Assembly: GCA_002368795.1 (NCBI GenBank)
Contig: DFFG01000073.1
Location: forward strand, 1 to 64,000
Length of the DNA: 64,000 nt
Source: Eubacterium sp. UBA3782
Lineage (GTDB): Bacteria > Bacillota > Clostridia > Lachnospirales > Lachnospiraceae
Direction of reading: 5' to 3'
The notes under the pieces are model-generated. The model was not told the DNA's origin and made no database searches. It was given only the letters and a program-made list of their open reading frames with translations. Made by a program: the position numbers and the translations under genes. Positions 51,980 through 60,400 of the stretch are shown here, one piece after another; position 1 is the stretch's first letter, and every line of letters begins with the position of its first letter.

Positions 51980-52313
51980 AACTTTTCTCCTTATTGGTAA
52001 ATGAATGGTTGGCATTACTGGTATTTCGATGATGCTAACACACCGCAAGTGTACCTAAAATCATAATATAGGAGGATTCTACCCATGTAAATTCGATAAA
52101 AAGCTGTATTTTTCCATGAACTGTGCGACAAAATAGCGTATTCCTAAATGAAATGGTCAAAAATTACAAAAATAAAAAAGATGAAAAAAATAATTTGTGC
52201 ATAGAGAACAAAAAATGCCGAAAAAACCGAATTTCATAGCAGAAACAAGGGCTGAGAATATTGATGAAATTTGCGGTATAGTATAAAATGTAGGATATAA
52301 AAGGAGGCGTAAA
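51980..52313. other. Divergent AT-rich intergenic region
   Basis: The 334 bases between the URO-D and PucR genes are clearly richer in A and T than the flanking genes. They contain a plus-strand promoter candidate, TTGATG (52261-52266)-N17-TAAAAT (52284-52289), and a good ribosome site AAAGGAGGCG. Several short A/T blocks near 52060-52200 could hold operator sites or the minus-strand promoter. I see no gene and no strong hairpin. Confidence 0.5.
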
Positions 52314-53840
52314 ATGGGCTTTGATTTCGGAATTCTCCTGTATATACTGTCTGAGAGTACTACATTTCGCACGAATATTTTGACGGATGCGTCGATTCCT
52401 GTGCAGGAATACCGTATTTGGGAGGGCGGTCTGCCGCTTCCGGGGATATGTTACATCCTGAACAGCGCCAAGTATCTGGAAGAGCCGGAGCTCTGGAATC
52501 ATCGGCTTGTCATGTGCTCGGGCTGGCTGTCGGAGGATGTGATACAGTCCTCCGGCGCCTATCTGGTATGTGTGTCTCCCCAGCTTTCGGTAAATGATCT
52601 TTCTGCGGTTTTTCAGAATGCAGTGCGGCGCTATTATGAGTGGAAGATCGGCCTGCAGGCGATGCTCTGCCGCAGGGATAGTCTGGATGACGTACTGTCT
52701 TATATGGAGGAAAAGTGGAAGATCGGCAGCTGCATTTCCACGGAATCCATGCAGATCCTTGGCAGGTCTGCCCGGTTTACGGAGTACAATGACTGGCTTG
52801 ACCAGGAGCAGGGAGTATCCCTGACTCTCGTGAACGATCTGATTGCAGATGAAGATTTTCGCCAGGCAGCCGGCCGGCAGGGTGCCTTCTGTTATTACGG
52901 GATGCATGACGACTGGTCCTATTGCTACAACTTTATTTCCGGAGAAGTCTATTCTGCACGTCTGATCGCCTCTGCCCCGGATCACCGGCAGCATTATGGC
53001 ATTCTGTTTCTCGTTCAGAGTCTGGGTGACAGTATGCGAGATGTCTATGAAGAATACCTTGTGGAGCGGATCGATTCCAGTGCACGGAAGGAGTTTGGCG
53101 ATGTCGTGACGCGGCTGATCGGAAATACGGCGGTGCGGGAGACCGAGATCCGGCATATTCTGTCCGCCTGCAAGTGGGAGGGTGAGCAGAATTTCCAGGT
53201 GATCCTGTTTCGCTTTTTGCCCTGGACGGGCGGCAGAAAGGTGGGACCGGCCTACTATCCGGCGCAGATCCGGAAGCTTTTCCGGGACAGCCAGGTGATC
53301 GACATGGGCGATGAGTTTGTCTGTATCCGTAATGTAACGGATGTCTCTGCGTCGACCGGAGAATATCAGACCAAGCTGCCCTATTTTCTGCGGGAGACCC
53401 TGTGCAAGGCCGGCATCAGCAATGTCTTTCATAATTTCCGGCTGCTGCGGCGGTATTATCTGGAGGCTGACAACGCGCTCGTCCTTGGCGGCAGGCTGGA
53501 CAATACTCTCTGGTATTATCCGTTTTCTTCCTATGTTATGCCCTATATCCTGGAACAGTGCACCAGAGATCTGGCGCCGGGACAGCTGTATCACCCGGCG
53601 ATCTCGCAGCTGCAGACCTACGATGCAGCAAACGGGACCCATCTTCTGGAGACGCTGATCATCTTTCTGGAGAAAAAGCAGAGCATCACGCATACGGCAG
53701 CACAGCTTCAGATCCACCGGACGAGCCTGCTGGCCAGGATCGACCGGATCGAAAAGCTGACAAAGGCAGATCTGGATGATCCTCTCACCTGTCTGCACCT
53801 CCAGTTTTCAGCGGAGCTGATGAAGCTGGAAAAAACCTGA
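52314..53840 (+). CDS. PucR family transcriptional regulator
   Basis: A 508-residue regulator. The N-terminal half resembles the purine catabolism-type sensory domain with a GAF-like middle (AGRQGAFCYYGMHDDWSYCYNFISGEVY). The C-terminal 60 residues are the PucR helix-turn-helix (LLETLIIFLEKKQSITHTAAQLQIHRTSLLARIDRIEKL), with the paired GGRLDNTLWYYPFSSY segment before it. The start is supported by AAAGGAGGCGTAAA. In Clostridia such regulators are often divergent from URO-D/MtaA-type genes, which suggests that it controls the methyltransferase gene next door; this is inference. Confidence 0.85.
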   Translation: MGFDFGILLYILSESTTFRTNILTDASIPVQEYRIWEGGLPLPGICYILNSAKYLEEPELWNHRLVMCSGWLSEDVIQSSGAYLVCVSPQLSVNDLSAVFQNAVRRYYEWKIGLQAMLCRRDSLDDVLSYMEEKWKIGSCISTESMQILGRSARFTEYNDWLDQEQGVSLTLVNDLIADEDFRQAAGRQGAFCYYGMHDDWSYCYNFISGEVYSARLIASAPDHRQHYGILFLVQSLGDSMRDVYEEYLVERIDSSARKEFGDVVTRLIGNTAVRETEIRHILSACKWEGEQNFQVILFRFLPWTGGRKVGPAYYPAQIRKLFRDSQVIDMGDEFVCIRNVTDVSASTGEYQTKLPYFLRETLCKAGISNVFHNFRLLRRYYLEADNALVLGGRLDNTLWYYPFSSYVMPYILEQCTRDLAPGQLYHPAISQLQTYDAANGTHLLETLIIFLEKKQSITHTAAQLQIHRTSLLARIDRIEKLTKADLDDPLTCLHLQFSAELMKLEKT

Positions 53841-53900
53841 AAAAGATGAAAATGGACGCAGCCATGCGGTTTTAGAAAAAAAAATAAAAATATTATTTTT

Positions 53901-53932
53901 ACTTAAAGTTCACTTAAGTTTCCCCATTTAAG
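53901..53932 (+). promoter_or_regulatory. Direct repeats ACTTAA at 11-base spacing, candidate response-regulator site
   Basis: ACTTAA at 53901 is repeated as ACTTAA at 53912, and CATTTAAG follows at 53925. The 11-base period is typical of OmpR-type regulators that bind direct repeats on one face of the helix. A similar ACTTAA-N5-ACCTAA pair stands upstream of the response regulator gene at 62559-62575. The site lies about 75-105 bases before the VTC gene. Confidence 0.4.
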
Positions 53933-54006
53933 ATGGCATCATCAGGAGCGGACAGGAACTGATCCGGACGCAGACCTGAGATCAGTACCATTGGGGAGAA
54001 CAAGTG

Positions 54007-54774
54007 ATGACGCAGTTTCAGTCAAATTTCAAACGAGTAGAAAAGAAATATCTGCTCTCCGAGGAGCAGTATGAAGCACTTATGGAGCGGCTTGCCGGAA
54101 TCGCCGAAATCGACGAGTACGGACAGACGACCATCCTGAATATTTACTATGACACACCGGATTACAGCCTGATCAGAGAATCTCTGGACAAGCCGGTGTA
54201 CAAAGAAAAGCTCCGCCTTCGGACCTACGGTGTCCCTGGGGATGAATCCCCGGCATTCCTGGAGATCAAGAAAAAATACCAGGGCATCGTATACAAGAGA
54301 CGGATCAGCCTGGGCTACCGGCATGCAGCGAGCTGTATGGCCGGGCACAGGCTTGAGGCAGAACCCTCTCAGATCACCGGAGAGATCGCCTACTTCCTGC
54401 AGCTTTATGAAGACCTGAAGCCGGCAATGGTCATTTCCTATGACCGGATCGCACTGAAGGGTATTCAGGATCCGGGACTTCGGATCACCTTTGATACCAA
54501 CATCCGCTGGAGAGAAAATGATCTTGATCTGGAGGAGGGGGCCTATGGGAGGCAGATCCTTCTGCCCGGACAGCACCTGATGGAGGTCAAGATCGCAGGG
54601 GCGCTCTCCCTGGAGCTAGCCAGGATCTTCAGTGAGCTGCACATTTTTCCCTCGACATTTTCCAAATACGGCAAAGCATATACGATGCTGAGGCGGGAAG
54701 AGACCGACCGGCGCATCCGAAAATATCAGCCAGCGTATTCTGTACAAAAGAGGAGGGAAGCAGCTTATGCTTAA
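54007..54774 (+). CDS. VTC-domain protein (polyphosphate polymerase family)
   Basis: A 255-residue protein with a VTC tunnel domain like the catalytic part of yeast Vtc4. It has RVEKKYLLSEEQYEAL at the N-terminus, then NIYYDTPDY, KLRLRTYG, FLEIKKKYQGIVYKRR, ITFDTNIRWR and LMEVKIAGALSLELARIF, which together supply the Lys/Arg-rich tunnel and a catalytic acid. Bacterial members are found with DUF4956 proteins, as here (8-base overlap), and may make or sense polyphosphate or a related polymer at the membrane. Start ATG 54007 follows GGGGAG; a GTG three bases earlier is in frame. Confidence 0.88.
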   Translation: MTQFQSNFKRVEKKYLLSEEQYEALMERLAGIAEIDEYGQTTILNIYYDTPDYSLIRESLDKPVYKEKLRLRTYGVPGDESPAFLEIKKKYQGIVYKRRISLGYRHAASCMAGHRLEAEPSQITGEIAYFLQLYEDLKPAMVISYDRIALKGIQDPGLRITFDTNIRWRENDLDLEEGAYGRQILLPGQHLMEVKIAGALSLELARIFSELHIFPSTFSKYGKAYTMLRREETDRRIRKYQPAYSVQKRREAAYA

Positions 54775-55441
54775 CAGTATGTTTACATCGATCATCGCGA
54801 ACGGGACAGTCACCGGCACGACATTTTTAGAGGCTACGGCCTGCTCGGTCCTGTTGGGCCTGTTTATCGCTTTTATCTATTCCAGAACGAACCGCTGCTC
54901 CGGCAGCTTTGCCATCACACTTGTCATGCTTCCGGCCATCGTCCAGGTGGTGATTATGATGGTCAATGGCAATATCGGAGCCGGCGTGGCCACAGCGGGA
55001 GCCTTCAGCCTGGTGCGGTTCCGTTCCGCAGCAGGAAAGGGACAGGAGATCACCAGTATCTTTCTGGCGATGGCGGCAGGCCTTGCCACAGGCATGGGCT
55101 ACCTGACGATCGCCGTCCTGATCACGGTCATCCTGATGCTGATCTGTCTGGTCATGAGCCTTGCTGTTGCCGGCAGGAATGAAGAACGTACCCTGAAGAT
55201 CGCCGTACCGGAGAACCTGGACTATGAAGGGGTATTTGATGACCTGTTTGAGAAATATACCACCCGCACGGAACTGATACAGGTCAGAACGGCAGAGATG
55301 GGCAGTATCTACAAGCTGCAGTATGTGACCTCACTGAAAAAGGATACCGGGCTGAAGAAATTTATGGACGAGATACGGATGCGCAATGGCAATCTGGAGG
55401 TATCCTGCGGCAGGATCACCGACAGTGCAGAAGAACTGTAA
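54767..55441 (+). CDS. DUF4956 membrane protein
   Basis: A 224-residue protein. The first 130 residues have about four helices and the DUF4956 traits: ATACSVLLGLFIAFIYSRTNRCSGSFAITLVML and AGVATAGAFSLVRFRSAAGKGQEITSIFLAMAAGLATGMGYL. The last 90 residues form a soluble domain of ACT-like alternation (KIAVPENLDYEGVFDDLFEKYT). It starts inside the VTC gene and is followed by a strong terminator, so the two genes form a complete unit. Its role with the VTC protein is unknown; a membrane partner or channel is plausible. Confidence 0.88.
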   Translation: MLNSMFTSIIANGTVTGTTFLEATACSVLLGLFIAFIYSRTNRCSGSFAITLVMLPAIVQVVIMMVNGNIGAGVATAGAFSLVRFRSAAGKGQEITSIFLAMAAGLATGMGYLTIAVLITVILMLICLVMSLAVAGRNEERTLKIAVPENLDYEGVFDDLFEKYTTRTELIQVRTAEMGSIYKLQYVTSLKKDTGLKKFMDEIRMRNGNLEVSCGRITDSAEEL

Positions 55442-55538
55442 GACATCCATCGGACAGCGCATGCTTTTGCGGCCTGGGGTACCAATGTTCCAGATAGCGG
55501 CAGTACATAGATATCGCGTATATAAGATCTGACATGAC

Positions 55539-55582
55539 AGGCTGTTTCACCCGGTCCAAAGGGCCGGTGAGACAGCCTTTTT
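55539..55582 (+). terminator. Intrinsic terminator of the VTC operon
   Basis: AGGCTGTTTCACCCGGTC pairs with GGCCGGTGAGACAGCCT around a CAAAG-type loop and ends in TTTTT. It lies about 100 bases past the DUF4956 stop. Just after it a 16-base unit (CACTCACCTGGAAAAA) is repeated once in tandem near 55599-55630. Confidence 0.88.
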
Positions 55583-55771
55583 CATCTTTGAAAATACACT
55601 CACCTGGAAAAACACTTACCTGGAAAAACCTTCTGCTTTCTGCAAAATAAAAGCAGCTCCCCTATGCAATTTCTGTTCAGCGGGCGGGCCATAAGCGCTA
55701 TCTTAAAGTGCAGGAAAAGAGCCGTTTACCGCATGCGGCAGGCCTCCTGTTTTCGGGCATCGTATATACCC

Positions 55772-55800
55772 TTGACAGTAGGATTTGCGCAATATAATAT
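55772..55800 (+). promoter_or_regulatory. Promoter candidate for the unknown gene at 55861
   Basis: A perfect TTGACA at 55772-55777 is followed after 17 bases by TAATAT, or after 15 bases by a perfect TATAAT. The expected start is near 55806, which gives a leader of about 55 bases before the ATG. Confidence 0.6.
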
Positions 55801-55860
55801 ACAATTAATTATTGGCGTAATTTGCCACTACGATAATTGTGGATTCTACGGGAGGCCTCT

Positions 55861-56994
55861 ATGGATACAGAACGTCTTCAGAAAATCTTTGAACATTATG
55901 CGGAGAAATACGAGAACGTCATTAACAGCGAGCGCAGAGAGACAGCGAAGTGGAGTGCTGTGAGCCGGTTCCAGAAGTTCTGGGATCTTGATTCGGCAAA
56001 CTTCGGAGAAATGTTCAAAACCGCACTGGAGGAAGCAGAGGGAATGGTAGGCGAGGCTGCCTATCAGCCGGTCAACGGCATTGCTTTCCTGTGCCGGCAG
56101 GGGACCGATACCATGGAGGAGGTCAGGGATGCCTTCCGGGAGCTCTTTACACCCGACGGATCGGACTATGCGCTCCGCCAGAAAAAGGCCGAGGATTTTG
56201 TCGGCCGGATCAACGGCATCCTGAAGGAGACCGCACCCGACAAGTGGAAGTATCATCAGGAGATCAGCGCGGCGATTCTGTATCTGGCTTTTGCAGATCC
56301 GGATGACAACTACATCTACAAGGAGGCAGAGGTCAAGGCTTTCTGTGAGTATCTCGATGTGACAGACGAGATCTTCAGCGGCGACCGTCTCGATCTGGCG
56401 GCTTATTACCGGATGTGCGACGAGGTCCTCAATGAGCTGAATCAGCAGACCGATCTGCTGCAGATGGTCGGTGACGCGCTGTCAGAGGAAGCAGATGAGA
56501 CGGACGACAGCTCGGTGACAGAGATCGACGGGGACAACCACATTCTTGTTTTTGACATCATTTACTGTGCGCAGAATTACGATCTGTATGAGAACGAGCG
56601 CGGCAGAAAGAGCAAAGCTGCCCTGGCCAGTGAGGAAGAGGAGCAGGCAAAGGTAAGGCTGGAGAGAGAACTCGCAGAGCTGGAGAGAAAACAGAAGACA
56701 ATGGCCGACAGACTGGCGGAGATCGCGTACCCGGATATTGCCGGTGCGGCAGTCAGCCATAAGCGGTATGGCAGCGGACATGTGTCTGCCCAGAGCGGCA
56801 GACAGTTCTCTGTAGATTTTGGAACAGGCGAGAAGAAGTTCATGCTTCCGGATGCATTTGCCAAGGGCTTCCTGTCCACAGAAGACGAAGGACTTGTCTC
56901 CGTATGCAGGGAGATCCTGCAGCTTACCAAATCCGGTGAGGCCCTTCAGTGCGAGATCGATCTGCTTCGCCACCAGATCAGCACACTGGGCTGA
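55861..56994 (+). CDS. Unknown protein with coiled coil and small C-terminal beta domain
   Basis: A 377-residue soluble protein with no recognised catalytic domain. Residues 1-240 are helical and acidic and include a FWDLDSANFGEMFKTALEEAEGM segment. About 255-300 is a coiled coil (EEEQAKVRLERELAELERKQKTMADRL). Residues about 305-345 (VSHKRYGSGHVSAQSGRQFSVDFGTGEKKFMLPDAF) look like a small barrel often seen at the ends of Lachnospiraceae proteins of unknown function. GGGAGG precedes ATG 55861 and a good promoter lies upstream. The acylphosphatase gene starts five bases after its stop, so the two are co-transcribed. Confidence 0.7.
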   Translation: MDTERLQKIFEHYAEKYENVINSERRETAKWSAVSRFQKFWDLDSANFGEMFKTALEEAEGMVGEAAYQPVNGIAFLCRQGTDTMEEVRDAFRELFTPDGSDYALRQKKAEDFVGRINGILKETAPDKWKYHQEISAAILYLAFADPDDNYIYKEAEVKAFCEYLDVTDEIFSGDRLDLAAYYRMCDEVLNELNQQTDLLQMVGDALSEEADETDDSSVTEIDGDNHILVFDIIYCAQNYDLYENERGRKSKAALASEEEEQAKVRLERELAELERKQKTMADRLAEIAYPDIAGAAVSHKRYGSGHVSAQSGRQFSVDFGTGEKKFMLPDAFAKGFLSTEDEGLVSVCREILQLTKSGEALQCEIDLLRHQISTLG

Positions 56995-56999
56995 ACGGC

Positions 57000-57278
57000 A
57001 TGGCAGGCACAGTTATCCGGCAGCGGCTTGTCTTTCACGGCGATGTGCAGGGCGTAGGTTTTCGCTGGCATGCCAGAATGGCAGCAGAGGCGCTGGGGGT
57101 GACCGGCTGGGTCCGCAATGAATGGGACGGGACCGTAACGATGGAGCTTCAGGGGACACGGATGCAGATCGATTCCGTTATCCGGGAGGTGGAGAACGGC
57201 CGCTTTATCCGGATCAGTGAGATCTGCCGGGAGAACATTCCACCCGAGGAGCATGAATACTATTTTCAGGTCAGATAG
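57000..57278 (+). CDS. Acylphosphatase
   Basis: A 92-residue enzyme that hydrolyses acyl phosphates such as carbamoyl phosphate or acetyl phosphate. The two catalytic residues are in place: Arg22 in DVQGVGFRW and Asn40 in GWVRNEWDG, with the GTVTMELQG strand following. The length is exactly that of the free-standing family. It lies five bases after the unknown coiled-coil gene and is followed by a clear terminator. Confidence 0.93.
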   Translation: MAGTVIRQRLVFHGDVQGVGFRWHARMAAEALGVTGWVRNEWDGTVTMELQGTRMQIDSVIREVENGRFIRISEICRENIPPEEHEYYFQVR

Positions 57279-57290
57279 AACATAAAGCAG

Positions 57291-57330
57291 AGAGCTGCCG
57301 CACGGGGAAAACGGAGCGGCAGCTCTTTTT
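57291..57330 (+). terminator. Intrinsic terminator
   Basis: AGAGCTGCCGC pairs perfectly with GCGGCAGCTCT around a 14-base loop and is followed by TTTT. It lies 12 bases after the acylphosphatase stop codon. Confidence 0.88.
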
Positions 57331-57370
57331 CATGCGCGGATCCCGGAAGGAGGCCATCCTCCGCCGGACA

Positions 57371-57399
57371 TTTACGAACCCGAAAAAAACTGGTATAGT
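57371..57399 (+). promoter_or_regulatory. Promoter candidate for the binding-protein gene
   Basis: TTTACG and TATAGT are separated by exactly 17 bases. The -35 variant is the same as in the metY leader promoter at 5481. The leader to ATG 57539 would be about 135 bases. Confidence 0.55.
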
Positions 57400-57538
57400 A
57401 TGGATGAGTATGACTGTAAAGGAGCAAAGAGGGAAACGATCCGCAGGCAAAGTAAAAAGTGCGGATCGTAAACAGAACTTTGCATGTGGCCGGATAGGTG
57501 CAGCCATTGGCAGCATATCCGGCAGGGAAGGAAAAACA

Positions 57539-58828
57539 ATGAAGCGTAGAATTGCAGCGTTTGCAGCAGGAATGATGATGGCAGCATTGCTCACGGCATG
57601 TGGTTCCGCAAAGGAGGAGCCAGCCACAGATCTGCAGCCTGTTGCAGCAGCAGAAAGCACAGAAACAGCTGCCGTATCCCAATCGGAAGATGAGCTATCT
57701 GTTTCTGCTTCCGCAGCTTCCAGTGCCCAGAGCGAAGCGGTACCGACAGAACCTCCTGTGGAGGAGCCTGACGAGGAGATCGAGACCGGGGCGGAGGAAG
57801 CGGTAGACGGCAGCAAGCAGTTTGAGTCTCTGACAGCAGCCGGGCAGTACCATTTCCCGGTCATCCTGGCCGGGTATCCTTCCGCCTTCTGGGAGAAGGC
57901 AAAGACCGGCATGGATCAGGCATGCGGTGAGATGGGGGTAGCCATAGAGGTTACAGGCACGGAAAACGCGGCAGATATCGAAGGCCTTGTTATGCGGCTG
58001 AGCGAGGAGATAGAAAAGACCCCTCCGGCGATCGCACTGGCCTATGACGATCCGGCAGCGATCTCTTCTGTGCTGGCAGTCTGCCGGCAAAAGGAGATAC
58101 CGGTCGTTATGCTGGATGCGCCGGCCGGCTCTTCCGATGAAGCGGTTGCCTGCACGATCTCTGTTGATAACGGTGCGGCAGGTGCTGCAGCGGCCGAGAA
58201 CCTGTTCCTGTATCTGCAGAGCACCATGACCCGGAATGACAAAATGGTCCGGGTGGGTATCGTCTGTCCCGATGCTTCTGCTACGATACGGCTGAGGACA
58301 TTGGGTTTTATCAACCGGCTGATCCGCCGCGTGCACGACAGCGGACGGACTGTGGCGATCGAAGGAGATCCTTACTTTACCGAATCTGCGGACGGGGCTG
58401 ATTCCGGGGACTGCGCACTGATCATTGAAACGGTCGTGGCGGAATCTGCGGACAAGGAAGGCTGCCGGGCAGCCGCAGATGGAATACTGGCCAAAGAAGA
58501 TCTGGTCGGCGTGTTTGCCGCCAGCCAGACAGCAGCTGAGGGACTGCTGGAAGCAGACAGCGGGCAGAACAGGCTGGGCACAGATCCGCCCTCCGGCGAT
58601 ATCGTCGGGATCGGCTTTGACTCGGGCAGCGCAGTGCTCGAAGCAGTAAAGGACGGCAGACTACTTGGCGCTGTGACCCGGTCGCCTGTGCAGACCGGCT
58701 ACTATGCCGTCTGTGCGCTTACAGCCGCGGCAAACAAGAGTGAGCTGGAGGATGTGGCTGTGGATTATTACTGGTATGATGCCAGTACAGTCAGCCAGGA
58801 AATGATCGCCCAGAATCTGTACGAATAA
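57539..58828 (+). CDS. Lipoprotein with periplasmic-binding (sugar-type) domain
   Basis: A 429-residue lipoprotein: signal peptide KRRIAAFAAGMMMAALLTAC with lipobox LTAC, an acidic Ser/Ala/Glu/Pro-rich linker of about 75 residues, then a type I periplasmic-binding fold of the LacI/ribose class. That fold shows FPVILAGYPSAFWEKAKTGMDQACGEMG, IPVVMLDAPAGSS, DLVGVFAASQTAAEGLL and GSAVLEAVKDGRLLGAVTRSPVQTGYYAV. No permease or ATPase gene is adjacent, so it may serve a distant transporter or be a sensor lipoprotein. ATG 57539 follows GGGAAGGAAAA; the frame stays open for another 200 bases upstream without support. Confidence 0.85.
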   Translation: MKRRIAAFAAGMMMAALLTACGSAKEEPATDLQPVAAAESTETAAVSQSEDELSVSASAASSAQSEAVPTEPPVEEPDEEIETGAEEAVDGSKQFESLTAAGQYHFPVILAGYPSAFWEKAKTGMDQACGEMGVAIEVTGTENAADIEGLVMRLSEEIEKTPPAIALAYDDPAAISSVLAVCRQKEIPVVMLDAPAGSSDEAVACTISVDNGAAGAAAAENLFLYLQSTMTRNDKMVRVGIVCPDASATIRLRTLGFINRLIRRVHDSGRTVAIEGDPYFTESADGADSGDCALIIETVVAESADKEGCRAAADGILAKEDLVGVFAASQTAAEGLLEADSGQNRLGTDPPSGDIVGIGFDSGSAVLEAVKDGRLLGAVTRSPVQTGYYAVCALTAAANKSELEDVAVDYYWYDASTVSQEMIAQNLYE

Positions 58829-58838
58829 AACAGAAATC

Positions 58839-58946
58839 CAGAAAACAGACCAGGGAAACTGCACGGCCTATTCCTGGCAGGCCCTTTTAATTCAGAAATC
58901 AGACCAGGGAAACCGCAGGGCTTATTTCTGGCAGAACCTTTTAAAA
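58839..58946. repeat. Two tandem copies of a 54-base hairpin unit
   Basis: The unit begins CAGAAA.CAGACCAGGGAAAC and ends CTGGCAG..C.TTTTAA; the two copies differ at about ten places. Each can fold with CCAGG opposite CCTGG (first copy) or a weaker variant (second copy) and ends in TTTT, so they could be serial terminators after the binding-protein gene. Confidence 0.6.
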
Positions 58947-59073
58947 GGGAACAGATCCAGAAAGCTGCATATATATGTGCGGTATCGCTGAAAAAAACGT
59001 GGAATAACCCGGGAAAACACCGGGAGAAAGGAAAGTCCGATCACCATCATTGAGGATTGGATGATACAAAAAA

Positions 59074-60120
59074 ATGGAAAAAGAATGCTGCAGAGCCTTT
59101 GGACGGACCTCGGCCGGAGAAGCAAAACTGTATACGCTAAAGGCAGGAAACTATGAGGCATCATTTACAGATTTCGGAGCCATCTGGGTCTCTTTCATCA
59201 TCCGTGAGGAGAACAATGCGACCGATATCGTGCTGGGTTTTGATAGTGCCGCAGGCTACGAGGAGAGCTCATCCTTCTATGGGGAGATCGTAGGAAGAAA
59301 TTCCAACCGCATCAAGGATGCTGCATTCACGATCAATGGCATCCGGTATCAGCTGGATAAGAATGAGAACGAAAACAATCTGCACAGCGGAAACGCGATC
59401 TATGGCAGCCGGATCTGGAAGACAGAAGGACCGGATGCAGAAGGACGGTCGATCTGCTTCACTCTGCATTCTCCAGATGGTGACCAGGGATATCCCGGAA
59501 ACATGGATATACAGGTGACCTACACCCTGACAGAGACAGGTGAGCTGCATATCTGCTATGAGGCAAAAGCGGACAAGGATACGGTCTGCAATCTGACCAA
59601 TCACGTATATTTCAATCTGAATGGGCATGGTGCAGGATCGATCCTCGATCATGAGATGCAGATACTTGCAGACAGCATCACACCGGTACTGCCCGGAGCG
59701 ATCCCCACAGGAGAGCTTCAGGCCGTCGAAGGAACCGTTTTCGACTTCCGGACACCCCGCCGGATCGGACAGGACATCGATGCCGACGATCCGCAGCTTC
59801 AGCTCACCGGCGGCTACGATCACAACTTCGCCCTGTCGGCCGACCGTGCACCTCTGCACAAGGCAGCAGAGGCATGGAGCCCCCAGAGCGGACTCGCCCT
59901 GCAGGTCTCCACAGACCTGCCCGGCATACAGTTCTACGCCGGAAACTTCCAGGATGAGAAAAAAGGCAAAGGCGGCGCAGACTACACCCGCCGGACCGGC
60001 TTCGCCCTGGAGACCCAGTACTATCCCAACAGCATCAATGAGCCGGCCTTCGCAAGCCCCCTGCTGAAAGCCGGAGAAACCTATCACTCAGAAACTGTCT
60101 ATCGTCTCTACCGTAAGTAA
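59074..60120 (+). CDS. galM: Aldose 1-epimerase
   Basis: A 348-residue mutarotase that interconverts the alpha and beta anomers of galactose and other aldoses. It has NYEASFTDFGAIWVSF, the sugar-binding Asn/Arg in VGRNSNRI, NENNLHSG with the catalytic His region, CNLTNHVYFNLNGHGAGSILDHEMQI with a second His, GYDHNFAL and the catalytic Glu in GFALETQYYPNSIN. No signal peptide is seen. The ATG at 59074 has a weak ribosome site (GGATTGGATGATAC). It stands alone; no gal operon gene is adjacent. Two family A elements follow 20 bases downstream. Confidence 0.93.
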   Translation: MEKECCRAFGRTSAGEAKLYTLKAGNYEASFTDFGAIWVSFIIREENNATDIVLGFDSAAGYEESSSFYGEIVGRNSNRIKDAAFTINGIRYQLDKNENENNLHSGNAIYGSRIWKTEGPDAEGRSICFTLHSPDGDQGYPGNMDIQVTYTLTETGELHICYEAKADKDTVCNLTNHVYFNLNGHGAGSILDHEMQILADSITPVLPGAIPTGELQAVEGTVFDFRTPRRIGQDIDADDPQLQLTGGYDHNFALSADRAPLHKAAEAWSPQSGLALQVSTDLPGIQFYAGNFQDEKKGKGGADYTRRTGFALETQYYPNSINEPAFASPLLKAGETYHSETVYRLYRK

Positions 60121-60140
60121 AGAAAAGGCGACTTGAAAAA

Positions 60141-60313
60141 GAGCCCCTCCGGGGAAGGCATTACGCGAACGGCTTTGGCCTTTTGGGTGTACAGATTGGT
60201 TCCTTTAATGTCATATAGGTGAGCCGAGCCCCTCCGGGGAAGGCATTACGCGAACGGCTTCGGCCCTTTGGGCCTGCAGAATGTTCGCTTTAATGTCTTC
60301 CCGGGAGGGGCTC
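60141..60313. repeat. Family A palindromic elements A4 and A5, tandem
   Basis: GAGCCCCTCCGGGGAAG followed by GCATTACGCGAACGGC occurs twice, at 60141 and 60226. The second copy (60226-60313) is complete: it ends AATGTCTTCCCGGGAGGGGCTC and is paired from end to end. The first keeps only its left half well; its right half has decayed (GGTTCCTTTAATGTC). They lie between the convergent galM and sensor kinase genes. Confidence 0.82.
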
Positions 60314-60400
60314 TTTATTTACCTGCGTGATTTCGATTTCGTGCAAGTGATTGTTGTGTAGTTTACTTCTGAAATGATGACTTTTTTATGATCTATTCTT

